A DNA stretch of 64,000 nt from NCBI RefSeq assembly GCF_011758765.1, contig NZ_JAANOU010000001.1, positions 434,001 through 498,000 of the forward strand, written 5' to 3'. Below, one piece after another: positions 53,748-62,627 of the stretch. Each line of letters begins with the position of its first letter. Position 1 is the stretch's first letter. Both the position numbers and the translations under genes were made by a program. The notes beneath the pieces are model-generated. The model had not been told where the DNA came from, made no database searches, and saw only the letters and a list, made by a program, of their open reading frames with translations. The stretch is from Amycolatopsis viridis. Lineage in GTDB: Bacteria; Actinomycetota; Actinomycetes; Mycobacteriales; Pseudonocardiaceae.

Positions 53748-54143
53748 ATGAACAAGCCGGAGCCGTTGTTCAGCTCGTCCCGGGCCTTCCGCTTGTGGCG
53801 CTACAGCGTCGAGCACTCGGAGCTGGTCCTGCGCACCGACGACGACCCGGAGGACCTGGTCGAACTGTTGTTCGAGGGTGTCCTGTCGGTGCGTTTCGAC
53901 CAGCTCCGGTTCGCCGACATCGTGGTCGGCCGGGCCGAGGACCACATCCTGCAGAGCCCGACGGTCGACATCCCGCACCTGTGCATCGAGCTGGGATCGG
54001 CCGGTCACAGCGCCGAGGTGGTGTGCCGCCGCCTGACCTGCGTCGGCGGCACGTACCCCGACGGCAAGATCCTGTGGACGGTGTCCGCCGGGCGGCCCCG
54101 CTCGCGCCGCCACGCCGAGCTCCCAGCGGTCGAGCGCACCTGA
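53748..54143 (+). CDS. Unrecognised 131-residue protein
   Basis: A compact soluble protein with mixed alpha/beta character (FRLWRYSVEHSELVLRTDDD, LLFEGVLSVRFDQLRF) and no signal or membrane segment. It is divergent from the LacI gene and close to its operator-like sites. I cannot assign a family. Confidence 0.65.
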   Translation: MNKPEPLFSSSRAFRLWRYSVEHSELVLRTDDDPEDLVELLFEGVLSVRFDQLRFADIVVGRAEDHILQSPTVDIPHLCIELGSAGHSAEVVCRRLTCVGGTYPDGKILWTVSAGRPRSRRHAELPAVERT

Positions 54144-54171
54144 GGCACGGTGGCCGGGGTCACCGGGGACA

Positions 54172-55317
54172 ATGGCAGACGTGACCGCGACCCTGAGCAA
54201 GCCCGCACTGAAGATCGGCCCGTACCAGGTCGATCCCCCGGTGGTGCTCGCGCCCATGGCCGGCATCACGAACGTGGCGTTCCGGCGCCTGTGCCGCGAG
54301 TACGGCGCCGGGCTGTACGTGTGCGAGATGATCACCGCGCGCGCCGTCGTCGAGCGTCATCCGGGCACCATGCACATGATGACCTTCGACCGGGGCGAAC
54401 ACCCCCGGTCGATGCAGCTCTACGGTGTCGACCCGAAGACCATGCGGGAAGCCGTCAAGATCATCGTCGGCGAGGGCCTCGCGGACCACATCGACAGCAA
54501 CTTCGGCTGCCCGGTCGCCAAGGTCACCCGCAAGGGCGGCGGCGCGGCGCTGCCGTACAAGCGGAAGCTCTTCGCGCAGATCGTGCGGGCTTCGGTGGAG
54601 GCCGCCGGTGCCGCGGGTGTGCCGTTCACCGTGAAGTTCCGCATCGGTATCGACGACGACCACCTCACTTTCCTCGACGCCGGCCGCATCGCCGAGGCCG
54701 AGGGCGCGGCGGCGGTGTCGCTGCACGCCCGCACGGCCGCCCAGCGCTACTCGGGCAAGGCGGACTGGAGCGCGATCGCGCGGCTGAAGGAGGCCGTCCA
54801 GACCATCCCGGTGCTGGGCAACGGCGACATCTTCACCGCGGGGGACGCGCTGCGGATGGTCGCCGAGACCGGCTGCGACGGTGTGGTGGTCGGCCGGGGT
54901 TGCCTCGGCCGGCCGTGGCTGTTCGGCGAGCTGGAGGCGGCGTTCGCGGGCCGGCCGATCCCGGCCGGGCCCAGCCTCGGTGAGGTTGCCCAGGTGCTGC
55001 GGCGGCACGCCGAACTGCTGGTCCAGCACGACGGCCACGACAAGGCGATGCGCGACCTGCGCAAGCACATGGCCTGGTACTTCATGGGCTTCCCGGTCGG
55101 CTCCGAGCTGCGCCGCCGGTTCGCGATGGTGTCGTCGATGGCCGAGCTCGACGAGCTGATCGGCCAGCTCGACCACGCGGCACCCTTCCCCGCCGACGCG
55201 CTCGGACCCCGCGGCCGGCAGGGCTCGCCCGGCAAGGTCACGCTGCCCCATGGCTGGCTCGACAACCCGGACGACGACCTGGTGCCCGAGGCCGAGGACA
55301 TGCACTCCGGCGGCTGA
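54172..55317 (+). CDS. dus: tRNA-dihydrouridine synthase (DusB-like)
   Basis: A 381-residue FMN enzyme: PVVLAPMAGITNVAFRRLC at the start, HIDSNFGCPVAKVTRKGGGAAL with the catalytic Cys near residue 108, and GNGDIFTAGDA plus VVVGRGCLGRPWLF at the phosphate-binding end. It reduces uridines in the tRNA D-loop. Alternative start GTG 54181. Confidence 0.95.
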   Translation: MADVTATLSKPALKIGPYQVDPPVVLAPMAGITNVAFRRLCREYGAGLYVCEMITARAVVERHPGTMHMMTFDRGEHPRSMQLYGVDPKTMREAVKIIVGEGLADHIDSNFGCPVAKVTRKGGGAALPYKRKLFAQIVRASVEAAGAAGVPFTVKFRIGIDDDHLTFLDAGRIAEAEGAAAVSLHARTAAQRYSGKADWSAIARLKEAVQTIPVLGNGDIFTAGDALRMVAETGCDGVVVGRGCLGRPWLFGELEAAFAGRPIPAGPSLGEVAQVLRRHAELLVQHDGHDKAMRDLRKHMAWYFMGFPVGSELRRRFAMVSSMAELDELIGQLDHAAPFPADALGPRGRQGSPGKVTLPHGWLDNPDDDLVPEAEDMHSGG

Positions 55318-55336
55318 CGACCGCATCCGCTGCTCG

Positions 55337-56569
55337 ATGGGCAAGCTGACTCACCGCGCCAGGGCGAAGGCCGACTACCTCTGGTTCATCGGATCTCGGG
55401 AATGGCCGGTGTTCGTCTCGGCGCTCGGCGTGCTGCTCGGCCTCGTCACGCTGGTGCCGAGCGCGGTCGGCATCGTGCTGTCGGTGGTCGCACTGGCCCT
55501 CGGCGTCCTGACGCTCGTCCGCGACGTGCGGATGCTCCGCGGCCGCTGGGCCGCCTACGAGTTCGCCACGATCGCCGCACCCTTCCCGCACGCCGACGTG
55601 CCACCCCCGGCCGGCTACCCCGCCGCCCGCTACGTCGACCTCCCCGGACGCGGAACTGCGCTGGTCAGCGATCCGATCGACCGGACACTGTGGACGCAAC
55701 GGTTCCCGGTCGAGGTCGCCCCGGAGCCCTACCGGCTGCCGGCGGAGCTCAAGGCAACCGCGCCGTACGTGCTGCCGCTGCGGGCGCACGGGCGGTTGCT
55801 GTTCAACGGCAGGGTGCTCGGGATGCGGGGCGAACCGCTGCCGTCGGTCGGCCACGGCGCGCCGGTCCGGCTGCAGCGCACCCGGTTCTTCGACGCGCAG
55901 TGCTCCAACGAGCTGGCCACGCTGCGGATCGCGCGCCGGGACACCGACCAGGTCTTCGACCTGCGGCGGCACCTGATGGTCGACACCGCGGGGCGTCTGC
56001 GCACGCTCGCCGAGAGCCGGCTGGCCGACATCGTCGGGGTGTCCACGGTGGCGGTCACGACCGACGGGTTCGTGCTGGTGGTGCTCCAGTCCCAGCGGAA
56101 CTCGGCCAGCCAGTCGCTGCTCGCACCGTCCGGCAGCGGGTCACTGGAGCCGCGCGACCTCGGCGGCGACCTGCACGAGGTGGTGCGGGCGGGCATGGAG
56201 CGGGAACTGTGCGAGGAGACGGGGGTGCGCCGCGACGAGATCCGGCGGACGACGGTCGTCGGGTTCGCGCGCTGGATGGACCGCGGCGCCAAGCCGGAGT
56301 TCTTCGGGCTCACCGAGTTGTCGGTGAGCCGGCAGGATCTCCTCGGCCGCCGGCCGAGCCGGTCGGAGCGCCAGTTCACCGCGGCCGTGCGGTTCGAGGA
56401 GATCGACCTGGCCGCCTGCGGACGCGAGCTGGCGGCCGGCGCGCAGCTGCCGACATTGCCCGCGCTGATCGAGCAGAGTGGTTCGCTGCCCCTGCTGCTG
56501 GCCCTCCGCGCGGCCGCGTCGTGGACAGTTCGCACTGGTCTGGAGGAGGACGACCGTGTTCACCCCTAA
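55337..56569 (+). CDS. Membrane-anchored NUDIX-like hydrolase (unusual)
   Basis: A 410-residue protein with two N-terminal membrane helices (~22-65), a ~170-residue linker domain of unknown type and a C-terminal NUDIX-like domain. The box reads GGDLHEVVRAGMERELCEETGV at ~residue 275, containing the E-x7-REL-x-EE-x-GV core; the first Gly is one residue off the canonical spacing. Soluble NUDIX enzymes are usually under 200 residues. No clear ribosome site precedes ATG 55337. Confidence 0.75.
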   Translation: MGKLTHRARAKADYLWFIGSREWPVFVSALGVLLGLVTLVPSAVGIVLSVVALALGVLTLVRDVRMLRGRWAAYEFATIAAPFPHADVPPPAGYPAARYVDLPGRGTALVSDPIDRTLWTQRFPVEVAPEPYRLPAELKATAPYVLPLRAHGRLLFNGRVLGMRGEPLPSVGHGAPVRLQRTRFFDAQCSNELATLRIARRDTDQVFDLRRHLMVDTAGRLRTLAESRLADIVGVSTVAVTTDGFVLVVLQSQRNSASQSLLAPSGSGSLEPRDLGGDLHEVVRAGMERELCEETGVRRDEIRRTTVVGFARWMDRGAKPEFFGLTELSVSRQDLLGRRPSRSERQFTAAVRFEEIDLAACGRELAAGAQLPTLPALIEQSGSLPLLLALRAAASWTVRTGLEEDDRVHP

Positions 56570-56714
56570 CGGCCGTGACGGGCTGCGCGACTCCCTGATC
56601 GCCGCGGCCCAGGCCGACGAGCGGATCGGCGGTGCCGCACCGGCGGAATCGGCCCTGGTTGACCGAGAGGACCAGGCCGCACCGTTGCGCGCACACCGGG
56701 AGGCGCGCTCGTGA
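56556..56714 (+). pseudogene. N-terminal remnant of a minimal nucleotidyltransferase
   Basis: A 52-codon frame with a perfect GGAGGA site and GTG start. LRDSLIAAAQADERIGGAAP followed by AESALVDREDQ matches the first ~40 residues of stand-alone nucleotidyltransferases, where the catalytic GS would stand in place of AES and a D-x-D would follow. Both are missing and the frame ends soon after in unrelated residues. It may still be translated because its stop couples (GTGA) to the next gene. Confidence 0.5.
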
Positions 56715-57088
56715 GCTGGCGACCACCGGACGGATCGCCGCCGGACAATCGACGGCTCGAACGGTACCGGCGCCGGGCCGGGCGGGTACACCGCGACTCG
56801 GGTGGTGCGGGCCTGGTCTTCGTCGAGCCCGAGGTGCGCTGGACCCAGGTGGGCGGCGCGCTGTGGTGGCGGCGCTGGTCGGCCCCGCACTACGCCGCGC
56901 ACCTGTGGATGGCGTTGCCGTGGCTCGGCGTTTCGGTTACGGACACGATCGTCGACGCCCGTTTCCTGGAAGCCGAGTTGGCCGACTGGGATGCCGGACG
57001 ATTCGCAATGCACGGCGAATCGCTCGCGGTGGAGTGGTTGAGTCTGGAGGAATCCCACGAGCTCGCCAGGATCGAATTCGGTTTGTGA
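56711..57088 (+). CDS. Unrecognised 125-residue protein
   Basis: A soluble Trp-rich protein (RWTQVGGALWWRRWSAPHYA, LWMALPWLGVSVTD, LAVEWLSLEESHELARIEFGL) starting at GTG that overlaps the previous stop. It has no signal peptide and no family I recognise. Confidence 0.65.
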   Translation: MSWRPPDGSPPDNRRLERYRRRAGRVHRDSGGAGLVFVEPEVRWTQVGGALWWRRWSAPHYAAHLWMALPWLGVSVTDTIVDARFLEAELADWDAGRFAMHGESLAVEWLSLEESHELARIEFGL

Positions 57089-57576
57089 CTCAACCTGAGC
57101 CGCAGCGTTTCGCGCCGGTAGCTTATGCCGGATGTGGGACCTTCTCGGCGACCTGGTGGGTTCGCTGCTCCGCGCTCCGTCGGTGGTCGGGCAGGTGATC
57201 CGGTGCCGGCCGATCTAGCTCGCTCGGCATCCCCGTGATGATCCGTGGGTCATCAAAACGTTGTGGGCGTTGACGCTGCACGAGCTTGACGCCGAAGTCC
57301 CGGCCGACCAGACGACAGCGTTGATGGCTGTGGCGGCATACGAGCTGCGACGCTGGCAAACGGGCCCTCAGGGGATCTCAGCCTGGCTGGTTGACGAACC
57401 CGAGGCGTTCCGGGCAGCGACAGTCTGCCGCGCGAGCTCGCGTATTCGTCTGCAGGGGCAAGCCGGGAGGCGCCGCTCTGCGCCGGCGAGAGATCTGGTG
57501 GGTCGTTGGGATGTTGCTGGAGATAGCAGAAGGGGTGCCTCCCGAACCCGGATGGCACCCCTTCTGACCTGCGACG
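57089..57576. other. Gene-poor segment beside the tRNA
   Basis: These 488 bases are less GC-rich than their surroundings and contain no convincing gene. A 28-codon frame at 57132-57218 (MWDLLGDLVGSLLR...) lacks a ribosome site. Besides the tRNA terminator at 57528-57565, nothing specific is seen. It may be residue from an old insertion at the tRNA. Confidence 0.4.
57528..57565 (-). terminator. Terminator of the tRNA-Gly gene
   Basis: A perfect 12-bp stem (AGAAGGGGTGCC at 57528-57539 with 57554-57565) and 14-base loop lie 11 bases after the tRNA 3' end on the minus strand. Confidence 0.75.
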
Positions 57577-57647
57577 AGCGGATGACGGGAATCGAACCCG
57601 CGTTCTCAGCTTGGGAAGCTGATGTTCTACCATTGAACTACATCCGC
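57577..57647 (-). tRNA. tRNA-Gly (anticodon CCC)
   Basis: A complete 71-nt cloverleaf on the minus strand. The acceptor stem GCGGATG/CATCCGC is perfect, the D arm is GTTC..GAAC, the anticodon stem TCAGC/GCTGA encloses TTCCCAA with anticodon CCC, and the T arm contains TTCGATT. CCA is not encoded. It would read GGG codons. Confidence 0.95.
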
Positions 57648-57746
57648 AGCGACGCACAGCATACACAACGTCTTCTCCGCGCGAAGCGACCCCCTTGACT
57701 CGGCGGGGCGCAAGTGACAACACTCGTTGTCGAAGGGGAGGTGCGC

Positions 57747-58964
57747 ATGGACGAGCGGCTGCCGGATCCCGAGTTGTTTCGCAGCGGGGGGTTTCGCCTG
57801 GCGGCGAAGGTGTTCGTCAAGGACGACATTCGCGCCACGGAGCGGCAGCTGCGCCGGTTCCGCGAGTTCGCCCAGGTGGAGGATCCGCTGGCGGATGCGG
57901 TCGTCGCCTTGTTCCGGAGGTTGCCGAAGAACCACGGGCGCCGCCTGTTCGAACACGCCCTGACCCACGGCGTCCACGACCTCGACAAACCGCCGAAGGA
58001 GCTTGTCGACTTCTTCGAGCACGTCGAGGCCACCCCGTACTGGGTGGACCCGGCCCGGCTCGACCGCGGCGCGAGGGCGATCGTCCGCACCGGGGTGCTC
58101 GGGCTGTTCCCACTCGGCGACATGTCGCTGATGGGCGGTTACCTCGCCTCCCGCGCCATCAAGACCCTCGTCGCCACCGGGGAGATCGAACGCAAGGCCA
58201 GCCGGCGCCTCCTCGAGACCGCGGCGTGGTGGATGGACGTCACCACCCCGGGCGCGCTGGCCGTGCACGCCGCGGGCTACGCGTCGGCCCTCCGCGTCCG
58301 GCTGGTGCACGCCCACGTCCGTGCCGCGATGCACCGGCGGCCCGACTGGGACTACCAGGAGTGGGACAAGCCGATCAACCAGGTGCAGACCGCCGGCACC
58401 CTGCTCCTGTTCTCCCTCGTCTTCGTCTACGGCACCCAGCTGCTCGGCATCCGCTTCAGCGACCGGGAACGCGCCGACATCCTGCACCTCTGGCGCTACG
58501 CCGGCTGGCTGCTCGGCGTCGACGAGGAACTCCTGCCCGCCACCGAGGAGGACGCGTGGCGCCTGTTCTGGCTGCTCGCGTCCACCGAGTTCATCCCCGA
58601 CACCGACTCCAAACGGCTCGCCAAAGCCTTGATCGACACGCACGCGGCCATCGGCGAGGGCCGGGGCGCCGTCGGCAAGGTCCTGGCCCACCTCTCGGTC
58701 GCCGTGCACTCCTCCATCAGCCGCCTCGTGCTCGGCAGAGCCAACGCGGACTTCCTCGAGATCCCCGACGACCCGGTCGCCCAGGGCGCGATTCTCGCGG
58801 TCGCGGTCGGTAACTTCGCTGCCGAGACCGCGCGGCGCTTCATCCCCGGCGCCACGGCGCTGCGCGAGTACCTCGGCGCCCTGGAACGCCGCCGCTACGT
58901 CGAGCGCCTCGGCCGGATCGCCGAGCTGGATCCCACCTACGCGAGGCACATGCAGGCTGCCTAG
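57747..58964 (+). CDS. DUF2236 oxygenase MpaB family protein
   Basis: A 405-residue protein from ATG 57747, with AAGGGGAGG 5 bases before; a GTG at 57714 would extend it by 11 residues. Helical throughout, with RAIVRTGVLGLFPLGDMSLMGGYL, LVHAHVRAAM then RRPDWDYQEWDKPINQV, and STEFIPDTDS, typical of the latex-clearing-protein/MpaB-related haem oxygenases. His and Arg candidates for haem binding are present (VRLVHAHVR). Substrate unknown. Confidence 0.85.
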   Translation: MDERLPDPELFRSGGFRLAAKVFVKDDIRATERQLRRFREFAQVEDPLADAVVALFRRLPKNHGRRLFEHALTHGVHDLDKPPKELVDFFEHVEATPYWVDPARLDRGARAIVRTGVLGLFPLGDMSLMGGYLASRAIKTLVATGEIERKASRRLLETAAWWMDVTTPGALAVHAAGYASALRVRLVHAHVRAAMHRRPDWDYQEWDKPINQVQTAGTLLLFSLVFVYGTQLLGIRFSDRERADILHLWRYAGWLLGVDEELLPATEEDAWRLFWLLASTEFIPDTDSKRLAKALIDTHAAIGEGRGAVGKVLAHLSVAVHSSISRLVLGRANADFLEIPDDPVAQGAILAVAVGNFAAETARRFIPGATALREYLGALERRRYVERLGRIAELDPTYARHMQAA

Positions 58965-58973
58965 GGTTAGCGT

Positions 58974-59555
58974 GTGCTGCTCAGTGACCGTGACCTTCGC
59001 AAAGAGCTCGAGGCCGGCCGGCTCGGCATCGACCCGTTCGACCCGGCGATGCTCCAGCCGTCCAGCATCGACGTGCGGCTGGACCGATTCTTCCGGGTGT
59101 TCAACAACAGCCAGTACACGCACATCGACCCGAAGCTCCAGCAGGACGAGCTCACATCGCTGGTCGAAAAGGACGGCGACGACGCGTTCGTGCTGCACCC
59201 GGGCGAGTTCGTGCTCGCGTCCACGTTCGAGCTGGTCTCGCTGCCCGACGACCTCGCCGGCCGCCTCGAGGGCAAGTCGTCGCTGGGCCGCCTCGGGCTG
59301 CTCACGCACTCCACCGCCGGGTTCATCGACCCCGGATTCACCGGGCACATCACGCTCGAGCTGTCGAACGTGGCGAACCTGCCGATCACGCTCTGGCCCG
59401 GCATGAAGATCGGGCAGCTGTGCCTGTTCCGGCTCACCAGCCCGGCGGAGAACCCGTACGGCTCACCCGCCGTCGGCTCCCGCTACCAGGGCCAGCGCGG
59501 CCCGACGCCGTCGCGGGCGTACCTGAACTTCCACCGCGTCGACACCGACCGCTAG
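58974..59555 (+). CDS. dcd: dCTP deaminase
   Basis: A 193-residue enzyme starting [47 protein letters not shown] (catalytic Glu and nucleotide-binding region) and [14 protein letters not shown] are diagnostic. The mycobacterial-type enzyme is bifunctional, making dUMP directly; length and motifs fit that type. The stop shares CTAG with the convergent nucleotidyltransferase stop. Confidence 0.96.
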   Translation: MLLSDRDLRKELEAGRLGIDPFDPAMLQPSSIDVRLDRFFRVFNNSQYTHIDPKLQQDELTSLVEKDGDDAFVLHPGEFVLASTFELVSLPDDLAGRLEGKSSLGRLGLLTHSTAGFIDPGFTGHITLELSNVANLPITLWPGMKIGQLCLFRLTSPAENPYGSPAVGSRYQGQRGPTPSRAYLNFHRVDTDR

Positions 59556-60274
59556 AGCCCGAACAGCTCGCGCGCCCGCCCGGCGGCCGCCTGCAGGTCG
59601 CCGGCGCCGGGAACGACGTCGTCGACACCGCGCAGGCCGGCGCGGTCGAGCAGGCGCTTCTCGTTGACCACCCATTCGCCGCGGGACGCCAGGACCGCGT
59701 GCCCGGCCTCCATCGCCGCCGTGGCGAGGGCTCCCGCGAACTCGGTCACGCGGCCCTTCGGCGCATATGCCTGCTCGGCGTAGCTCAGGGTCAGCGCCGC
59801 ACGTTCGCGCCAGAACGCCGTCGCCGACGAGCGCAGCGCAGCCGGGAACTCCGGCCGCGGCAACGCACCCGCCAGGACCCGGTTGACCGCCAGCTCCGCG
59901 ACCACCAGGTAGCTGGGGATGCCGGCCAGGTGGAACATCAGCGGTTCCCAGTGGAACCGGCCCTGCTCGGCCTCGGCCACCTCGTGCTCGACGACGTCCA
60001 GGTCGCGGTAGTGGACGTCCACCTTGCGGCCGTCGATCGTCAGCCACGCGCCGCCGTTGAAGACGCCGCCGCCCCACGCGCCGATCGCCGAGACCTCCCC
60101 GGGCCAGCCGAGAGCGCGCAGGTCGTCCGGGTCGAAGGCGCCGCGGTAGTAGACCGCGAAGTCCCAGTCGCTGTCCGGGCCGGCGGTGCCGGTCGCGCGG
60201 GATCCGCCCAGTGTGACGGCCTGCACCGCGGGCAGGCCGGCCAGCCGCGCGGCCACGTCGTTTTCGAAGCTCAC
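59552..60274 (-). CDS. Nucleotidyltransferase domain protein
   Basis: A 240-residue protein from GTG 60274: [24 protein letters not shown] gives the GS and D-x-D metal ligands of the polymerase-beta superfamily (~residues 22-40), followed by a helical C-terminal domain resembling DUF4037/kanamycin-nucleotidyltransferase tails. Likely transfers a nucleotide to a small molecule or protein; target unknown. Confidence 0.85.
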   Translation of the reverse strand: MSFENDVAARLAGLPAVQAVTLGGSRATGTAGPDSDWDFAVYYRGAFDPDDLRALGWPGEVSAIGAWGGGVFNGGAWLTIDGRKVDVHYRDLDVVEHEVAEAEQGRFHWEPLMFHLAGIPSYLVVAELAVNRVLAGALPRPEFPAALRSSATAFWRERAALTLSYAEQAYAPKGRVTEFAGALATAAMEAGHAVLASRGEWVVNEKRLLDRAGLRGVDDVVPGAGDLQAAAGRARELFGL

Positions 60275-60393
60275 GTCCTCGAACTCTCGTGGTCGGTGGG
60301 TCGGTTCACCCAGTCGTACCGCAGGACTGGACCATTCTCGCGGTTGCCCCGGGAGGACGCATCCCCTTTTCCAGGGCTCAGCGTTCGAGGGCG

Positions 60394-62007
60394 TCAGCCG
60401 ACGAACGCCCGCTCGATGATGGCCCGGGTCTGCACGCCCGGGGGGAGCGTGCCGAAGGCGGTTCCCCAGTCGCCGCCGAGCCGGGACGCGCAGAACGCGT
60501 CCGAGACGGCCTTCGGGGCGAACCGCACCAGCAGCGAACCCTGCAACGCCAGCGCCATCGTCTCGGCCAGGTGCCGCGCCCGGTACTGGAGGTCCGTCAG
60601 ATCCGACAACTCCTTGCGCACCCGCGCGATGGCGTCGTCCAGCCGCGGGTCCGCACCGGCCGCCAGGTCGAGCTCGGCGAAGAACGCCTCCACCGACTCG
60701 GGTTGCTTGCCCATCGCGCGCAGGGCGTCCAGTGCGGCGACGTTGCCCGAACCCTCCCAAATGGACAGCAGCGGCGCCTCGCGGTAGAGGCGTGGCATGC
60801 CGGAATCCTCGACGTACCCGTTGCCGCCCAGGCATTCCAGCGCCTCGGCGGTGTGGGCGGCGCCGCGCTTGCACACCCAGTACTTGGTGACCGCGAGCGC
60901 CAGCCGCCGGAAGGCCTGCTGCGACGGGTCCTCGCTCGCGCCGGCCAGCCGCATCGCGACCGTCGTGGCTGCCTCCGACTCGATGACCAGGTCCGCCAGG
61001 ACGTTCGCCATCGCGGGCTGGTCGGCGAGCTTGGCGCCGAAGGCCTCGCGGTGACGCGCGTGGTGCACGGCCTGGACGACGGCCTGACGCATCAGCGACG
61101 TGGTGCCGAGGACGCAGTCGAGGCGGGTGTTGTTGACCATCTCGATGATGGTCGGCACGCCGCGGCCCTCCTCGCCGATCAGCCAGCCGACCGCGCCGTC
61201 GTATTCGATCTCGGACGAGGCGTTGGACTTGTTGCCCAGCTTGTCCTTCAGCCGCTGGAAGAAGATGCGGTTGCGAGTGCCGTCGGGCAGCACGCGCGGC
61301 AGCAGGAAGCAGGACAGCCCGCCGGGTGCCTGCGCGAGCGTGAGGAACACGTCCGACATCGGCGCCGAGGTGAACCACTTGTGGCCGGTCAGCACGTACG
61401 TGCCGTCGCCCGCGGGCCGGGCTGCGGTGGTGTTCGCGCGGACGTCCGAGCCGCCCTGTTTCTCGGTCATCGACATACCGGCGATGAGCCCGCGCTTCGC
61501 CGTCGGCACGCGCAGGCCGAAGTCGTACTCGGTGGCGGCGAGCAGTGGTTCGTAGGTGGCGGCCAGTTCCGGGTTGTGGCGCAGCGTCGGGACCGCGGCG
61601 TAGGTCATCGAGACCGGGCACATGTGGCCGGGCTCGGCCTGGTTCCACACGACGATCTTCGCGGCGCGGGCGACGTGCGCGCCCGGCCGGTCCTGGCGCC
61701 ACGGGGTGGCGTGCAGCCCGTGCCCGACGGCGACGGTCATCAGCTCGTGCCAGTACGGGTGGAACTCGATCTCGTCGACGCGGTGGCCGTAGCGGTCGTG
61801 GGTGTGCAGCTTGGGCGGGTTCTCGTTGACGACGCGGCCCCACTCCTGACCCTGCGCGCTGCCGGCGAGGCGGCCCAGCTCGTGGACCTCGTCCTCGGCC
61901 CACGCGGCGCCCTCGCGGCGCAGCCCGTCCAGCAGGGCGGCGTCGGCAGCCACGTCGTAGTCGACCAGCGGCGGAACCTGGTTGCGGACCTCGTGGGTGT
62001 CAGGCAT
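60394..62007 (-). CDS. aidB: AidB-type acyl-CoA dehydrogenase (alkylation response)
   Basis: A 537-residue flavoprotein. AidB features are the long N-terminal domain (VNENPPKLHTHDRYGHRVDE), GMSMTEKQGGSDVRANTT, TGHKWFTSAPMSDVFL, and LECLGGNGYVEDSGMPRLYREAPLLSIWEGSGNV near residue 410, with the Glu of AidB-like dehydrogenases. AidB binds DNA and protects it from alkylation. It overlaps the upstream tetR gene by 8 bp and is cotranscribed with it. Confidence 0.94.
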   Translation of the reverse strand: MPDTHEVRNQVPPLVDYDVAADAALLDGLRREGAAWAEDEVHELGRLAGSAQGQEWGRVVNENPPKLHTHDRYGHRVDEIEFHPYWHELMTVAVGHGLHATPWRQDRPGAHVARAAKIVVWNQAEPGHMCPVSMTYAAVPTLRHNPELAATYEPLLAATEYDFGLRVPTAKRGLIAGMSMTEKQGGSDVRANTTAARPAGDGTYVLTGHKWFTSAPMSDVFLTLAQAPGGLSCFLLPRVLPDGTRNRIFFQRLKDKLGNKSNASSEIEYDGAVGWLIGEEGRGVPTIIEMVNNTRLDCVLGTTSLMRQAVVQAVHHARHREAFGAKLADQPAMANVLADLVIESEAATTVAMRLAGASEDPSQQAFRRLALAVTKYWVCKRGAAHTAEALECLGGNGYVEDSGMPRLYREAPLLSIWEGSGNVAALDALRAMGKQPESVEAFFAELDLAAGADPRLDDAIARVRKELSDLTDLQYRARHLAETMALALQGSLLVRFAPKAVSDAFCASRLGGDWGTAFGTLPPGVQTRAIIERAFVG

Positions 62008-62596
62008 CAGGGCCTCCCAATGCGCGGAAGATGAACGTGCGGAGCGAGCCGATCGCGTCGATGCTGTCGGTGGTCAACGGGCCGATCAGGACCTCGGCGG
62101 CGCCACCGACCAGGGCGGCAGCGGTGAGGTCGGCGTCCTGCGGAGGCAGCAGGCCGCTGCGCACGCCCTCGCGGACGTGACGGGCGAGCTCGTCGCGGAA
62201 CACGCGCCGGAAGACCATGCGCTCGGCCTCGATCGGCGCATCGACGGGCTCGGCGAGCAGCGCGTACGCCTGGCGCGGCACCTTCAGGGCACGCTCGGCG
62301 AAGGTCTCGATCACGGCGGCGACGCGCTCGGCCGGGGTTCCGGGGCGGTCGGCGGCCTTCTGCACGGCCTGGACCTCGTGGTTGACGATCCGCTGGAACA
62401 GCTCGACGACCAGCTCGGCCTTGCCGGGGAAGTGCCGGTAGACGGTGCCCGTGGCGACGCCGGCTTGCTCGGCAACGGCGTTGACCGAACAGCCGGCGTA
62501 GCCGCGTTCGGCGAGGACCGCACCGGCCGCGGCCAGGATCGCCTCGCGCTGGGCGTCGAGGCGAGCCTGGACCTGCGGGGTGCGGCGGTAGGGCAT
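62000..62596 (-). CDS. TetR family regulator of aidB
   Basis: A 198-residue regulator from ATG 62596: REAILAAAGAVLAERGYAGCSVNAVAEQAGVATGTVYRHFPGKAELV is the DNA-binding domain. It is first in the operon with aidB and lies right after a perfect 23-bp palindrome, indicating autorepression. In E. coli aidB depends on Ada; here a TetR protein has that position. Confidence 0.92.
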   Translation of the reverse strand: MPYRRTPQVQARLDAQREAILAAAGAVLAERGYAGCSVNAVAEQAGVATGTVYRHFPGKAELVVELFQRIVNHEVQAVQKAADRPGTPAERVAAVIETFAERALKVPRQAYALLAEPVDAPIEAERMVFRRVFRDELARHVREGVRSGLLPPQDADLTAAALVGGAAEVLIGPLTTDSIDAIGSLRTFIFRALGGPDA

Positions 62597-62604
62597 GAAA
62601 GAAG

Positions 62605-62627
62605 TGAAGCACTGATTCAGTGCTTCA
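62605..62627. promoter_or_regulatory. Perfect 23-bp operator before tetR-aidB
   Basis: TGAAGCACTGA (62605-62615), one central T, and TCAGTGCTTCA (62617-62627) are exact inverse complements. It begins 8 bases upstream of the tetR ATG (minus strand) and must overlap the promoter or 5' end of the transcript. Confidence 0.9.

Noticed and set aside
57132-57218. 28-codon frame MWDLLGDLVGSLLR...
   Set aside because: No ribosome site and no sign of conservation that can be judged from one sequence.
57253-57723. Minus-strand frame covering the tRNA that yields SSMVEHQLPKL-like peptide
   Set aside because: This peptide is the well-known artefact of translating a tRNA gene.
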